From contig NZ_CP117996.1 in NCBI RefSeq assembly GCF_028743715.1, positions 496,001-560,000 of the forward strand: DNA of 64,000 nt. Reading direction: 5' to 3'. Below are positions 16,450 through 25,038 of the stretch, one piece after another. Within the stretch, counting starts at the first letter, position 1. The number at the start of each line of letters is the position of its first letter. Under the pieces are notes generated by a model. That model was not told the DNA's origin, ran no database searches, and worked only from the letters and a program-made list of their open reading frames with translations. The DNA comes from Microbacterium sp. Clip185 (lineage in GTDB: Bacteria > Actinomycetota > Actinomycetes > Actinomycetales > Microbacteriaceae). The translations under genes were made by a program, and so were the position numbers.

Positions 16450-17817
16450 TCAGGCGACCGCCCGCCGGATCGATCGCACGAGGGGCTCGGTCGAGGCGAG
16501 CGAGGCCAGCACGAGCGCGACGCCCACGGCGAAGGTCCCGGCGATGATCACCAGCGACGTCGGCGCCAGTACGAGGGTGATGCCGATGACCGGCAGGCTC
16601 AGCGCGATGCCCGCGATCGCTCCGCCGAGCGCTGCCCAGCGCAGCGGGAGCAACACCGTGATGCGCCGGGCGCGGGCGAGGTCGGCCGCGGGGACACCGA
16701 GACGGTCGAGACCCACGATCAGCTCGCGATCCTCGAGGACGGATGCGGCCTGTGTCACCCCGACCGAACACGCCAGCAGTAGGAAGGCCGACGCGAGCGT
16801 GACGAGCACGCCCGAACGGATGTCGGCGAACACGGTACCGCTGCCGGCCGTGTCGTCGCCGGCCAGCGCGACCAGGCTCATCCCCGCCCCGCCGACGACC
16901 GCGATGAACGAGACCATCGCGATCGCGGAGACGCGTCGCCAGGCGACGGATGCGTGGGCGGCGAGTTCGCGCCCCGCGATCAGGTGCGCCGCATCCCCGG
17001 CGCGGCGTGCCATCGCACGTCCGCGCGCGGCGACGATCGGGGTGCCGATGAGATTCAGCAGGCCGAGCGACCCGGCGAACAGGGCCAGCAGCAGCGCGAC
17101 CGAGATGGCGGGGCCGACCAGCTGCCCGATGGCCGAGAGGTTCAGGACGATGAGGGTGACGGCGGCGACGCCGATCACGCCCACGACCACCGCGGTACGC
17201 CGACGGGGTGCCGGATCCGAACGCCGGCGCACGCCGAGCGGTGTGAGCGCGACCCGGCGGAGCCCGAGGGTGGCACTCACGGTCGCGAGGGCCACGACCC
17301 CCACGAGCACGAGGGCGAGGACGTCGAAGCCGGCCCACACAGCGGCCGCGCCGATGGGACCGCCGAAGAACGGCAGCAGGCCCACGAGCGGCAGGACGGC
17401 AGCGTAGACGATCGCCCCCAGTGCGGCGCCGACGGCGGCCGTCGCGGCGGCTTCGAGTACCGTCATCGCCGCGACCTCGCCGGAGGTGGCGCCCAGCAGG
17501 CGCAGGGTCGCGAGGCGGTCGTCGCGCCTCCGGCTCGACAGTCGTGCCGCGGCGGCGCCGAGGGTCGCGAGGGGAACGGCCAGCAGCACGAGCGCGAGCA
17601 CCGCGAGGATGCCGTACATCCCGGTGAACTCGCCCCCGCGGTCGTCGGTGAGGAACATGCGTGTGCCGCCGGCGACGATCAGCAGCAGTGTGGTCGTGGC
17701 GGCGAACGCGACGACAGGCAGCACGATGGCCGCGCGGGACTGGCGCGACGGCCGAGCGAGTAGGCGGGACAGTGTGAGCGTGCGCCGCACCGCGCCCTGC
17801 GTGGCGACCGCGCTCAT
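16450..17817 (-). CDS. FtsX-like ABC transporter permease
   Basis: 455 residues with about eight to ten hydrophobic segments. It has the FtsX-like layout twice: a membrane group near the N-terminus with LRLLGATSGEVAAMTVLEAAA, a middle section, and a second group near the C-terminus. It forms the membrane part of a MacB-like exporter or a lipoprotein/antimicrobial-peptide transporter; the substrate is unknown. Its start overlaps the end of the ATPase gene by four bases, so the two form one operon. Confidence 0.88.
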   Translation of the reverse strand: MSAVATQGAVRRTLTLSRLLARPSRQSRAAIVLPVVAFAATTTLLLIVAGGTRMFLTDDRGGEFTGMYGILAVLALVLLAVPLATLGAAAARLSSRRRDDRLATLRLLGATSGEVAAMTVLEAAATAAVGAALGAIVYAAVLPLVGLLPFFGGPIGAAAVWAGFDVLALVLVGVVALATVSATLGLRRVALTPLGVRRRSDPAPRRRTAVVVGVIGVAAVTLIVLNLSAIGQLVGPAISVALLLALFAGSLGLLNLIGTPIVAARGRAMARRAGDAAHLIAGRELAAHASVAWRRVSAIAMVSFIAVVGGAGMSLVALAGDDTAGSGTVFADIRSGVLVTLASAFLLLACSVGVTQAASVLEDRELIVGLDRLGVPAADLARARRITVLLPLRWAALGGAIAGIALSLPVIGITLVLAPTSLVIIAGTFAVGVALVLASLASTEPLVRSIRRAVA

Positions 17818-18530
17818 CGCTGCACCTCCGACACCGACGCGGCGTCGAGGATGTGGCCGTCCCGCATCCGGACGACGCGATGGCAGCGGGCCGCGACGTC
17901 GGGGTCGTGGGTGACGACGACGAGGCTGCGGCCCTGACCGACCGTGGCATGCAGGAGCGCCGACATCACCTCAGCCGAGGTGGCCGAGTCGAGAGCTCCC
18001 GTGGGTTCGTCGGCGAAGACGAGCGGTGCACCCGTCACCTGCGCGCGGGCGATCGCCACCCGCTGGGCCTGGCCGCCCGAGAGCTGACCGATGCGGCGGT
18101 CCTCCATGCCGGCCAGTCCCAGGGCGTGCAGCCACCCGGCGGCGTGCTGCTCCGCGTCACGCCGCGGCACGCCCTGCACCAGCAGGGGGAGGGCCGCGTT
18201 CTCCAGAGCGGTGAGCTCCGGCAGCAGCAGGTGCTCCTGGAACACGAAACCGAGCTGGCTGCGACGGATGGCGGAGCGTCCCTTCTCGTCCATTCCGACC
18301 AACTCGACCGGATTGTCCTGACCGAGGCGGACGGACCCGCCGTCCGGGGCGATGACCGCGGCGAGGCAGTGCAACAGGGTCGTCTTCCCCGACCCCGATG
18401 CACCCATGACGGCCACGGCCTCGCCCGCGGCGATCGTCACATCGACGCCCGCCAGGGCTGTGAGCGTGCCATAGCGCTTCACGAGATCGCGCGCGACGAG
18501 AACAGGGCGAGAAGATGAGGGAGCGTGCAT
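17814..18530 (-). CDS. ABC transporter ATP-binding protein (MacB/LolD type)
   Basis: 238 residues. Walker A is GASGSGKTTLLH, Q-loop FVFQEHLLLPEL, signature LSGGQAQRVAIARA, Walker B LVFADEPTGALD and H-loop VTHD. The DEPTGALD form is typical of MacB/LolD ATPases, which pair with FtsX permeases. I take the ATG at 18530; another in-frame ATG lies at 18542 and neither has a clear ribosome binding site. It is divergent from the OmpA-domain lipoprotein gene. Confidence 0.92.
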   Translation of the reverse strand: MHAPSSSRPVLVARDLVKRYGTLTALAGVDVTIAAGEAVAVMGASGSGKTTLLHCLAAVIAPDGGSVRLGQDNPVELVGMDEKGRSAIRRSQLGFVFQEHLLLPELTALENAALPLLVQGVPRRDAEQHAAGWLHALGLAGMEDRRIGQLSGGQAQRVAIARAQVTGAPLVFADEPTGALDSATSAEVMSALLHATVGQGRSLVVVTHDPDVAARCHRVVRMRDGHILDAASVSEVQR

Positions 18531-18672
18531 GTCTTCGAGCATCGTCGGCGGATGCGGCCATGTCGTCGGCCTCGAGCATCATCCGCATCATCCGCGGGGA
18601 TGATCGCGGCCGTGTCGCGGGATTGATACACAGGTGCGACCCTCCTGCGACCGGCGGGCCGCGCCCTCTCGA

Positions 18673-18678
18673 TACGGT
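18673..18678 (+). promoter_or_regulatory. -10 element of the OmpA-domain lipoprotein operon (TACGGT)
   Basis: TACGGT, six bases, ATG at 18685; leaderless layout that heads the five-gene operon. Confidence 0.5.
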
Positions 18679-18684
18679 CAGTGC

Positions 18685-19863
18685 ATGAGCAGCACCGTCC
18701 CCCGCATCCTGGCCCTCGTCGCGGCTGTCGGCGTCCTGGTCGCCGGATGCGCCGCCGAGCCCCGCCCGGCTGCATCCGCCCCGGCCGCCGCGAGCACGCC
18801 CAACGCGTCCTCGATACCGACTGTGCCGGTCGTCGCGGGATACGCGGCCGGCGAAGTGCCGCCGGTCCCGCTGTTCACGATGCCCGATCTGTCGCTGCTC
18901 GACAGCTCGCTGGGCGGCTTCGCGATTCAGCTGGACCGTCAGATCGAGCCGCGACCCGGCATCGAGGTACGTCCCGCCGCCTGCGGCGACGTGACGGAAC
19001 GCGCGAGCGCGCAGGGGTCGGTGCTGCTGTACGGCGACGGTTCGGGAACCTTCACCGGACCCGACGGCACGGTGCACAACTACGGCGACGGCTCGGGGAG
19101 CTTCACCGTCAACGGCGTGACCGCGAACGTCTACGGCGACGGTTCGGGCTCCTACATCGCCGACGGCATCGAGATCTGGAACTACGGCGACGGCTCCGGC
19201 TCGGTGACCACCCCCGACGGCGCCACCTGGGTCTACGGCGACGGCTCCGCCTCGCGCACCGGCAACGGCGTCGAGCATTGGAACTACGGCGACGGCTCCG
19301 CGATGTACCGCGACGCCGACGTCGAGATCCACAATTACGGCGACGGCTCCGGCTCCTACGTCGCGAAGGGACTCGACATCCGCAACTACGGCGACGGCAC
19401 CGGTGCCGTCAATGGCGAGCCGGTCGAGGTGGATCCGCTGCCCGCCGTCGCGCCGGTCGGTGCCTTCCCGCCGCTCGGCACACTCGCACCCATCACCTCC
19501 TGCGGCACCACCATCACCCTCAGCGACGGCGTGCTCTTCGACTTCGACCGCTCCGAGATCCGGGCGGATGCGGCGGGCGTGCTCGATGAGCTGGCGGCCG
19601 CGATGACCGAGCTCGACGTTCCGACGGCCGAGATCGGCGGCCACACCGACGCGATCGGCTCCGACAGCTACAACCAGGAGCTGTCAGAGCGCCGTGCCGC
19701 ATCCGTCGTCGCCGCACTGAAAGACCGCGGTGTCACCGCTTCGCTCAGCGCCGTCGGATACGGCGAGAGCGCACCCGTCGCCGCGAACGAGATCGACGGC
19801 GTCGACAACCCCGCCGGGCGCCAGCTCAACCGCCGCGTCGAGATCTTCATCCCGGCCTTCTGA
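18685..19863 (+). CDS. Lipoprotein with eight YGDGSG repeats and a C-terminal OmpA domain
   Basis: 392 residues. The lipobox VAGC puts lipidated Cys22 at the N-terminus. About residues 110-245 hold eight repeats of 16-18 residues built on (N/V)YGDGSG, each followed by a short polar strand, suggesting a glycine-rich beta-solenoid. The C-terminal 110 residues are an OmpA/Pal-like peptidoglycan-binding domain: LFDFDRSEIRADA, GGHTDAIGSDSYNQELSERRA, VGYGESAPVA and LNRRVEIFI, including the Asp and Arg that bind diaminopimelate in the family. It should tether membrane and wall. It starts a tightly spaced operon ending in a two-component system. Confidence 0.85.
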   Translation: MSSTVPRILALVAAVGVLVAGCAAEPRPAASAPAAASTPNASSIPTVPVVAGYAAGEVPPVPLFTMPDLSLLDSSLGGFAIQLDRQIEPRPGIEVRPAACGDVTERASAQGSVLLYGDGSGTFTGPDGTVHNYGDGSGSFTVNGVTANVYGDGSGSYIADGIEIWNYGDGSGSVTTPDGATWVYGDGSASRTGNGVEHWNYGDGSAMYRDADVEIHNYGDGSGSYVAKGLDIRNYGDGTGAVNGEPVEVDPLPAVAPVGAFPPLGTLAPITSCGTTITLSDGVLFDFDRSEIRADAAGVLDELAAAMTELDVPTAEIGGHTDAIGSDSYNQELSERRAASVVAALKDRGVTASLSAVGYGESAPVAANEIDGVDNPAGRQLNRRVEIFIPAF

Positions 19864-19875
19864 GCGGACGAGACG

Positions 19876-20391
19876 ATGAAGAAGACGCTGCCGCTCACGC
19901 TCGCCGCCCTGGCCGTTCTGCTGACCGGATGCTCCGTCGCCTATGAGGCCCCGGGAGCTCCCGCCGCCCAGCCCGCTCCCTCATCGACACCGGCGCCGGC
20001 TGCGTCGGCTCCGGCGGAGCGCGAGCAGGGGCAGTCGCCCGGCGCATCGGTGCCTCCTGCCTCCGCGTCCGACGACCTGCGCGAGCGCTACGCCGATGTG
20101 GCGCAGCAGACCTCGTGCGCCGCGGGGGACGTCGTCGTCTCGCAGGCGGGTGCGACGGTGTCGATCCCGGGGGAGTGCGCCCTCGTGACGGTCACGGCGA
20201 GCGGCGTCGTCGTGCTCGCCGACCGCATCGGCACGCTCGAGATCACCGGGGCCGCGAACCAGGTGCAGGCCGCATCCATCGACGTCGTCCGTTTGGGCGG
20301 CAGCGGCAACGACGTGCGGTGGGAGAGCGGTGCCGCCGACGTGACCGACACCGGAGCCGCGAACACCGCGCGCGCCACGACCGGAGGATGA
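19876..20391 (+). CDS. DUF3060-type lipoprotein
   Basis: 171 residues: lipoprotein signal MKKTLPLTLAALAVLLTGC (Cys19), then a Ser/Pro/Ala-rich spacer (about 25-70), then a compact domain resembling DUF3060 with successive short strands (VVVSQAGATVSIPGEC, VTVTASGVVVLADRI, LEITGAANQVQAASI, VRLGGSGNDVRWESG). Such domains are predicted to form small parallel beta-helices. Function unknown; 12 bases separate it from the OmpA-domain gene. Confidence 0.8.
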   Translation: MKKTLPLTLAALAVLLTGCSVAYEAPGAPAAQPAPSSTPAPAASAPAEREQGQSPGASVPPASASDDLRERYADVAQQTSCAAGDVVVSQAGATVSIPGECALVTVTASGVVVLADRIGTLEITGAANQVQAASIDVVRLGGSGNDVRWESGAADVTDTGAANTARATTGG

Positions 20392-20396
20392 CCACC

Positions 20397-20663
20397 ATGT
20401 CTCAGCCGCAGCAGCAGTACGTCTACGTCACCCGCCCCACCGACGGGCTCGCCATCACCTCGTTCGTGCTCGCGCTGCTGGGGTTCAACCTGCTCGCGGT
20501 GATCTTCGGCCACGTCGCGCTCGCCCGCATCCGCCGCACCCATGCCGGGGGAGCGGGTTTCGCGATCGCGGGACTCGTGATCGGCTACCTCACGATCGCG
20601 GCGATCGCCCTCCTGATCCTCGCGGCGCTGGGCATCGGCATCTGGGCGGTGAACGCCTCGTGA
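20397..20663 (+). CDS. Small DUF4190-type membrane protein
   Basis: 88 residues, with a short cytoplasmic tail (MSQPQQQYVYVTRPTDG) followed by two membrane segments linked by the family motif GHVALARIRRTHAGGAGFAIAGL. The ATG at 20397 has GGAGG nine bases upstream; the ATG at 20388 overlaps the previous stop and is an alternative. Its end overlaps the response regulator start by four bases. Confidence 0.82.
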   Translation: MSQPQQQYVYVTRPTDGLAITSFVLALLGFNLLAVIFGHVALARIRRTHAGGAGFAIAGLVIGYLTIAAIALLILAALGIGIWAVNAS

Positions 20664-21379
20664 GCGACGAGCCGCGCACCCGCGTGCTGCTCGTGGACGA
20701 CGAGGAGGCGATCACCTCGACTCTCGCGCCGTTTCTCGAGCGCAGCGGATTCGACGTGCGAGTGGAGGCCGACGGGCAGAGCGCGCTCGACGCGCACGCC
20801 GCCTTCGCTCCCCACATCGTCGTCTCCGACGTGCTCATGCCCCGCATGGACGGCCGCGAGCTCGTGCGGAGCCTGCGCCGTGCGGACGCGTGGACCCCGG
20901 TCATCATGCTGACCAAGGTGGATGCGTCCTTCGAGCGCACCGCCGCGCTGGAGGAAGGCGCCGACGACTATCTCGGCAAACCCTTCGATCCACCGGAGCT
21001 CGTCGCCCGCATCCGTGCGGTCCTGCGCCGCACGGCCGGCGGCGGCAAGCCGCTGACCGCTTCCTCGCAGCTGGTGAGCGCGGGACTCCGACTCGACCGC
21101 GTGGCCCGTCGTGTACTGCGCGACGGGGCGACGCTCGAGCTGACGCCGAAGGCGCTCACCCTGCTCGAGTACCTGATGTCGCACCCGGACGAGGTGCACA
21201 CGCGGGAGCACCTGCTCGAGACCCTGTGGGGCTTCGAGTTCGCGGTCACGACGCGCGCCGTCGATCACCGGATCGCAGAACTGCGCCGCGCACTGGGCGA
21301 CGACGCCCAGCAGCCGCGCTGGATCGAGACGCTGCCCGGGGCGGGGTACCGCTTCTGCGCACCGGTGAGCGCGTCATGA
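20660..21379 (+). CDS. OmpR-family response regulator
   Basis: 239 residues. The receiver domain has acidic DDEE, phospho-acceptor Asp57 in VVSDVLMP, Thr in MLTKVD and Lys in GKPFDP. The winged-helix DNA-binding domain (about 130-235) ends RWIETLPGAGYRF, typical of OmpR/PhoB. GTG at 20660 overlaps the upstream stop. Its partner kinase is the next gene, also overlapping by four bases. It probably controls envelope genes such as its own operon (inference from context). Confidence 0.93.
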   Translation: MSDEPRTRVLLVDDEEAITSTLAPFLERSGFDVRVEADGQSALDAHAAFAPHIVVSDVLMPRMDGRELVRSLRRADAWTPVIMLTKVDASFERTAALEEGADDYLGKPFDPPELVARIRAVLRRTAGGGKPLTASSQLVSAGLRLDRVARRVLRDGATLELTPKALTLLEYLMSHPDEVHTREHLLETLWGFEFAVTTRAVDHRIAELRRALGDDAQQPRWIETLPGAGYRFCAPVSAS

Positions 21380-22293
21380 AGGCCGTACGGCTGGCGCTCG
21401 TGACCGCGCCGCTCGCGGTCGCGGTGCTCATCGCCGTCGTGCTCGTGCTCGCCGGCGGCAACGGCTCTCTCGTGCTGCGGATGCCGCTGGCCACCGTGAT
21501 CGTCGTATCCGGAGCCCTCGCGTCGGTCGTGCTGATCCTCGTGCTGGTCGTGCGGCCCATGACGGCCAGGAGGCGCGATGCGGCCATCGTCGCGGCCCGC
21601 GCCGAGGGTGCGGTCGCCGAACGCGATGCGCACCGGCGGTTCTTGCGCCGCCTCGATCACGAACTCAAGAATCCGGTGACCGCCATCCGTTCGGCGCTCG
21701 CCGCCGGCGAACAGACACCGCCGGAGAACCTCGTGATCGCGTCGGCGCAGGCCACCCGGCTGAGCGGCGTCGTCACGCAGCTGCGAGCCCTGTCCTCGCT
21801 GGAGACGCGGCCCATCGAAGCGTCCCGCGTCGATCTGGCGGTCATCGTGGAGGAGGAAGCGGCGGCGTTGCGCGACGAGCTCGCCGCGCGCGGTGCACGC
21901 CGGAGCGTCGAGACCGTGCTGCCCACCGTCCCCTGGCCGCTGCCGCCCGTCACCGGCGACCCGGATCTGCTGGCCGTGGCCGTGCGCAATCTGCTCCTCA
22001 ATGCGGCGAAGTACTCCGGCGAGGGTGCGCGCATCGAAGTCCGCGGCACGGAGGAGACGGACACCGTCGTGATCGAGGTCGCCGACACCGGCTGGGGGAT
22101 CCGCGCCGAGGACCTCCCGTTCGTGTGGGAGGAGCTCTGGCGGGCACAGGATGCGCGGGGCGTCGAGGGCACGGGACTGGGTCTCTCGCTGGTGCGTGTG
22201 GTCGTGCACCGGCACGGCGGAGAGGTCTCTCTCCGCTCGCAGTTCGGTCGCGGCACGAGCGTGCGGCTCACCCTGCCGCGGGCACCGCGCTGA
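21376..22293 (+). CDS. Sensor histidine kinase
   Basis: 305 residues. Two membrane segments lie within the first 60 residues with almost no extracellular loop between them, so the signal is probably sensed in or through the membrane or via a partner protein. The H-box is RRLDHELKNPVTAIRSA with His95. The ATPase domain shows the N-box NLLLNAAKYSG, G1 ADTGWGI and G2 GTGLGLSLVR. ATG at 21376 overlaps the response regulator stop. It is the last gene of the five-gene operon. Confidence 0.93.
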   Translation: MKAVRLALVTAPLAVAVLIAVVLVLAGGNGSLVLRMPLATVIVVSGALASVVLILVLVVRPMTARRRDAAIVAARAEGAVAERDAHRRFLRRLDHELKNPVTAIRSALAAGEQTPPENLVIASAQATRLSGVVTQLRALSSLETRPIEASRVDLAVIVEEEAAALRDELAARGARRSVETVLPTVPWPLPPVTGDPDLLAVAVRNLLLNAAKYSGEGARIEVRGTEETDTVVIEVADTGWGIRAEDLPFVWEELWRAQDARGVEGTGLGLSLVRVVVHRHGGEVSLRSQFGRGTSVRLTLPRAPR

Positions 22294-22414
22294 GCGCGCC
22301 CAGGCGATCCGCACGTCGTTCTCAGGTCGCCACTCCTAGGATGGGCTCTGATCTATGGGGGCAGGGCGTGTGGATCGCGCCGCGCCTGCAGCTAGTGCGT
22401 ACGAGAGGATCCGC

Positions 22415-23680
22415 GTGAGCCCGACCCGAAGCGGGCGCCGCCAGACGGTGGCGCGCCACGGCCGTTTGCGCTCGCCGCATCCCGTCGCACAGTTCTTCAA
22501 GCTCGTCGCCGTCTCGCTCGCGGTGGTGCTGGTCGCGGGCATCGGCATCGTCGGGTACAACGTCTGGAGCCTGACGACCAACCTCACGCAGGACGCGGTC
22601 GCGCTCGAGGGCCAGAGCGCCGTCCCGCCCGACATCGGGGCGATCGAGGGCGGAGTGAACCTCTTCCTCGCCGGTACCGATGCCTGTGAGCCGGAGTACG
22701 CCGCGCTCTTCGGCGACCGATGCTCGGGCGCCGACGCCGAGGGCGACCTCAACGACGTCAACCTTCTGCTGCACATCTCCGACAACCCGCGTCGCGTGAC
22801 GGTGATCTCCTTCCCCCGCGACCTCATGATCCCGATCCCGTCCTGCACGCGGCCGGATGGCTCGACGACCTCCGCCATGAGCAAGCAGCAGCTGAACTCG
22901 ACCTTCTCCTACGGTGGTCTGAGCTGCGCGGTGAAGACCATCTCGGAGCTGACCGGGCAGAACATTCCGTTCGCGGCATCCGTCACCTTCGGCGGTGTCA
23001 TCCAGATCACCGACGCGATCGGCGGCGTGGATGTCTGCATCGCCAACGGGATCCGCGACCCGTACACGGGCATCGACTGGCCCGCCGGCACGCGCAACGT
23101 CCAGGGCTGGGACGCCCTGCAGTTCCTGCGCACGCGTCACGGCGTCGGCAACGGCGGCGACCTCGGCCGCATCTCGAACCAGCAGCAGTACATGTCGCGG
23201 CTGGCCCGAAAGCTCGTCGGCGAGGGCGTGCTCAGCGATCCCGCCACGCTCTACAAGCTCGCGACCGTGGGTGTCGAGAACGTCACACCGAGCCAGAGCC
23301 TCACGAACCCCATGACGCTCGTGCAGATCGCGCTGGCCGTCAAGGAAGTGCCGTTCAACGAGATCGTCTTCGTCCAGTACCCCACGCTCACTGACCCTGC
23401 CGACCCGAACCGCGTGGTGCCGAACAAGAACGCCGCCGACACGTTGTTCGCCGCTCTTGAGGCCAACCAGCAGCTCGTGCTGACCGGCTCGACGAGCCAG
23501 GGCGACGGCACGATCGTCGCTGATCCGACCCAGGCGCCGACCGACCCGACGGCGCCCACGCCCACCCAGTCGGCAGATCCGGCACAGCCCACCACCCCGA
23601 CCGACAGTGTGGCTCTGCCCTCCTCGATCGCCGGGCAGACGGCGGCCGAGGAGACCTGCTCGAACGGAAACCTGCGCTGA
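22415..23680 (+). CDS. LytR-CpsA-Psr (LCP) family wall-polymer ligase
   Basis: 421 residues: a basic cytoplasmic tail, one membrane span (about 30-55), then the extracellular LCP domain. Landmarks are LFLAGTDACE, DVNLLLHISDNPRRVTVISFPRDLMIPIPS, FGGVIQITDAIGGVDVCI and LQFLRTRHGVGNGGDLGRISNQQQYM with the arginines that hold the polyprenyl phosphate. LCP enzymes transfer glycopolymers from lipid carriers to peptidoglycan. The Pro/Thr-rich C-terminus ends with a Cys. GTG at 22415 has GAGAGGA upstream; an ATG at 22355, 13 bases after TAGGAT, is an alternative start adding 20 residues. It is followed directly by a paralogue. Confidence 0.92.
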   Translation: MSPTRSGRRQTVARHGRLRSPHPVAQFFKLVAVSLAVVLVAGIGIVGYNVWSLTTNLTQDAVALEGQSAVPPDIGAIEGGVNLFLAGTDACEPEYAALFGDRCSGADAEGDLNDVNLLLHISDNPRRVTVISFPRDLMIPIPSCTRPDGSTTSAMSKQQLNSTFSYGGLSCAVKTISELTGQNIPFAASVTFGGVIQITDAIGGVDVCIANGIRDPYTGIDWPAGTRNVQGWDALQFLRTRHGVGNGGDLGRISNQQQYMSRLARKLVGEGVLSDPATLYKLATVGVENVTPSQSLTNPMTLVQIALAVKEVPFNEIVFVQYPTLTDPADPNRVVPNKNAADTLFAALEANQQLVLTGSTSQGDGTIVADPTQAPTDPTAPTPTQSADPAQPTTPTDSVALPSSIAGQTAAEETCSNGNLR

Positions 23681-24954
23681 TGCGGAAGCGGCGCCTTCGC
23701 GGCGCGCCCGTGGCCCAGCACGGACGGTTGCGGTCCCCGCATCCGCTGCTGCAGGCGTTGTCTCTCGTCGGCGTCGCCGCCCTGGTCGGCATCGCCTCGG
23801 CTGCGGGGGTCGTGGGTTTCCACGTTTGGGATGCGGCCGCGACCATCGGTGGCAACTCGGTCGAGATCGGGAACGAGGGGGACCCCGCGCTGCCGCCGGG
23901 GCTCGGCGAGATCGAGGGCGGCGTGAACCTGCTTCTCGTGGGCACGGATGCGTGCGAAGGACAGGATGTCGCCCTGTTCCCGCGGTGCGGCATGGACGAC
24001 GACGGCGGTGAGCGCAACGACGTCACGATGCTCGTGCACATCAGCGACGAGCCTCGCCGCGTGACGGTCGTCTCCTTCCCGCGTGACACCTACGTGCCGA
24101 TCGCCGAATGCCAGAACGCCGACGGCGACACGGTGGGCGGCGGCACCGAGAAGATCAACGCGTCGTACATGTACGGCGGGCTGCCGTGCACGGTGCGCAC
24201 GGTCGAGGAGCTCACCGGCGAAGACATCCAGTTCGCCGCCGCCATCCGCTGGACCGGCGTCATCAACCTCTCGGATGCGGTCGGCGGCGTCGACGTCTGC
24301 GTGCAGGGCGACATCTCCGACCGGCACACGGGTCTCGTGCTGACAGCCGGGACGCACACGCTGCAGGGCGTGCAGGCGCTGCAGTTCCTGCGCATCCGTC
24401 ACGGCATCGGAGACGGTTCGGACCTCGGTCGTATCTCGAACCAGCAGCAGTTCATGTCGTCGCTGGTGCGAAAGATGCAGAGCGATGCCGTGCTCGGTGA
24501 CGCCGGCAAGCTCTTGAACTTCGCGAACGTCGCGATGACGCAGGTGCGCGAGAAGCAGCTCGTGCTCGACAAGCAGCTCGCGAACCCGACCCGCATGGCG
24601 CAGATCGCGATGGCGCTGAAGGACGTGCCGTTCGAGGACATCGTCTTCGTGCAGTACCCGGCGGCCTACTCCGGAGACGGGCTCGTTCCGATCTCCGGCG
24701 CCGCGGATGCGCTGTTCGCGGCCCTCCGCGAGAACCGTCCGCTGCAGCTCACGGGCGAAGCCAGTGGTGGGTTCGGTGTGGAGGTGACGGGCGAGGTTCC
24801 CGACACGGCAGCTCCCGACCCGGCCGCAACTGCTCCCGCGCCCGCGGCGACGGAGGGCGGCGAGGCGCTACCGCCGAACGCTGCCGTCGAACTGCCGTCG
24901 TCGATCTCGGGACAGAACGCCAGCCAGGTGACCTGCACGGTCCCGCAGAGCTAG
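23680..24954 (+). CDS. LytR-CpsA-Psr (LCP) family wall-polymer ligase, paralogue
   Basis: 424 residues, similar to the preceding protein over the whole length: one membrane span, LLLVGTDACEGQDV, DVTMLVHISDEPRRVTVVSFPRDTYVPI, DAVGGVDVCVQGDI and LQFLRIRHGIGDGSDLGRISNQQQFM. Its start codon shares one base with the previous stop (TGATG), so translation is coupled. Both proteins end with a variable Ala/Pro-rich stretch and SSISGQNAS.. or SSIAGQTAA.., then a Cys. The tandem pair suggests two wall polymers or a heteromeric ligase (inference). Confidence 0.92.
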   Translation: MRKRRLRGAPVAQHGRLRSPHPLLQALSLVGVAALVGIASAAGVVGFHVWDAAATIGGNSVEIGNEGDPALPPGLGEIEGGVNLLLVGTDACEGQDVALFPRCGMDDDGGERNDVTMLVHISDEPRRVTVVSFPRDTYVPIAECQNADGDTVGGGTEKINASYMYGGLPCTVRTVEELTGEDIQFAAAIRWTGVINLSDAVGGVDVCVQGDISDRHTGLVLTAGTHTLQGVQALQFLRIRHGIGDGSDLGRISNQQQFMSSLVRKMQSDAVLGDAGKLLNFANVAMTQVREKQLVLDKQLANPTRMAQIAMALKDVPFEDIVFVQYPAAYSGDGLVPISGAADALFAALRENRPLQLTGEASGGFGVEVTGEVPDTAAPDPAATAPAPAATEGGEALPPNAAVELPSSISGQNASQVTCTVPQS

Positions 24955-25038
24955 ACCTCAGAGGTCGAAGCGATGCGGGATGACGCCGGGGAGCCCCCGA
25001 TAGGGCGTGAAGCCCCGATCATGTGCTGATTCTCCGCG

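Noticed and set aside
13044-16547. Open frame of more than 1100 codons on the plus strand opposite the GH9 gene
   Set aside because: It is antisense to a clear GH9 enzyme, composed of Arg/Val/Gly/Asp-rich low-complexity sequence typical of GC-rich shadow frames, and has no domain.
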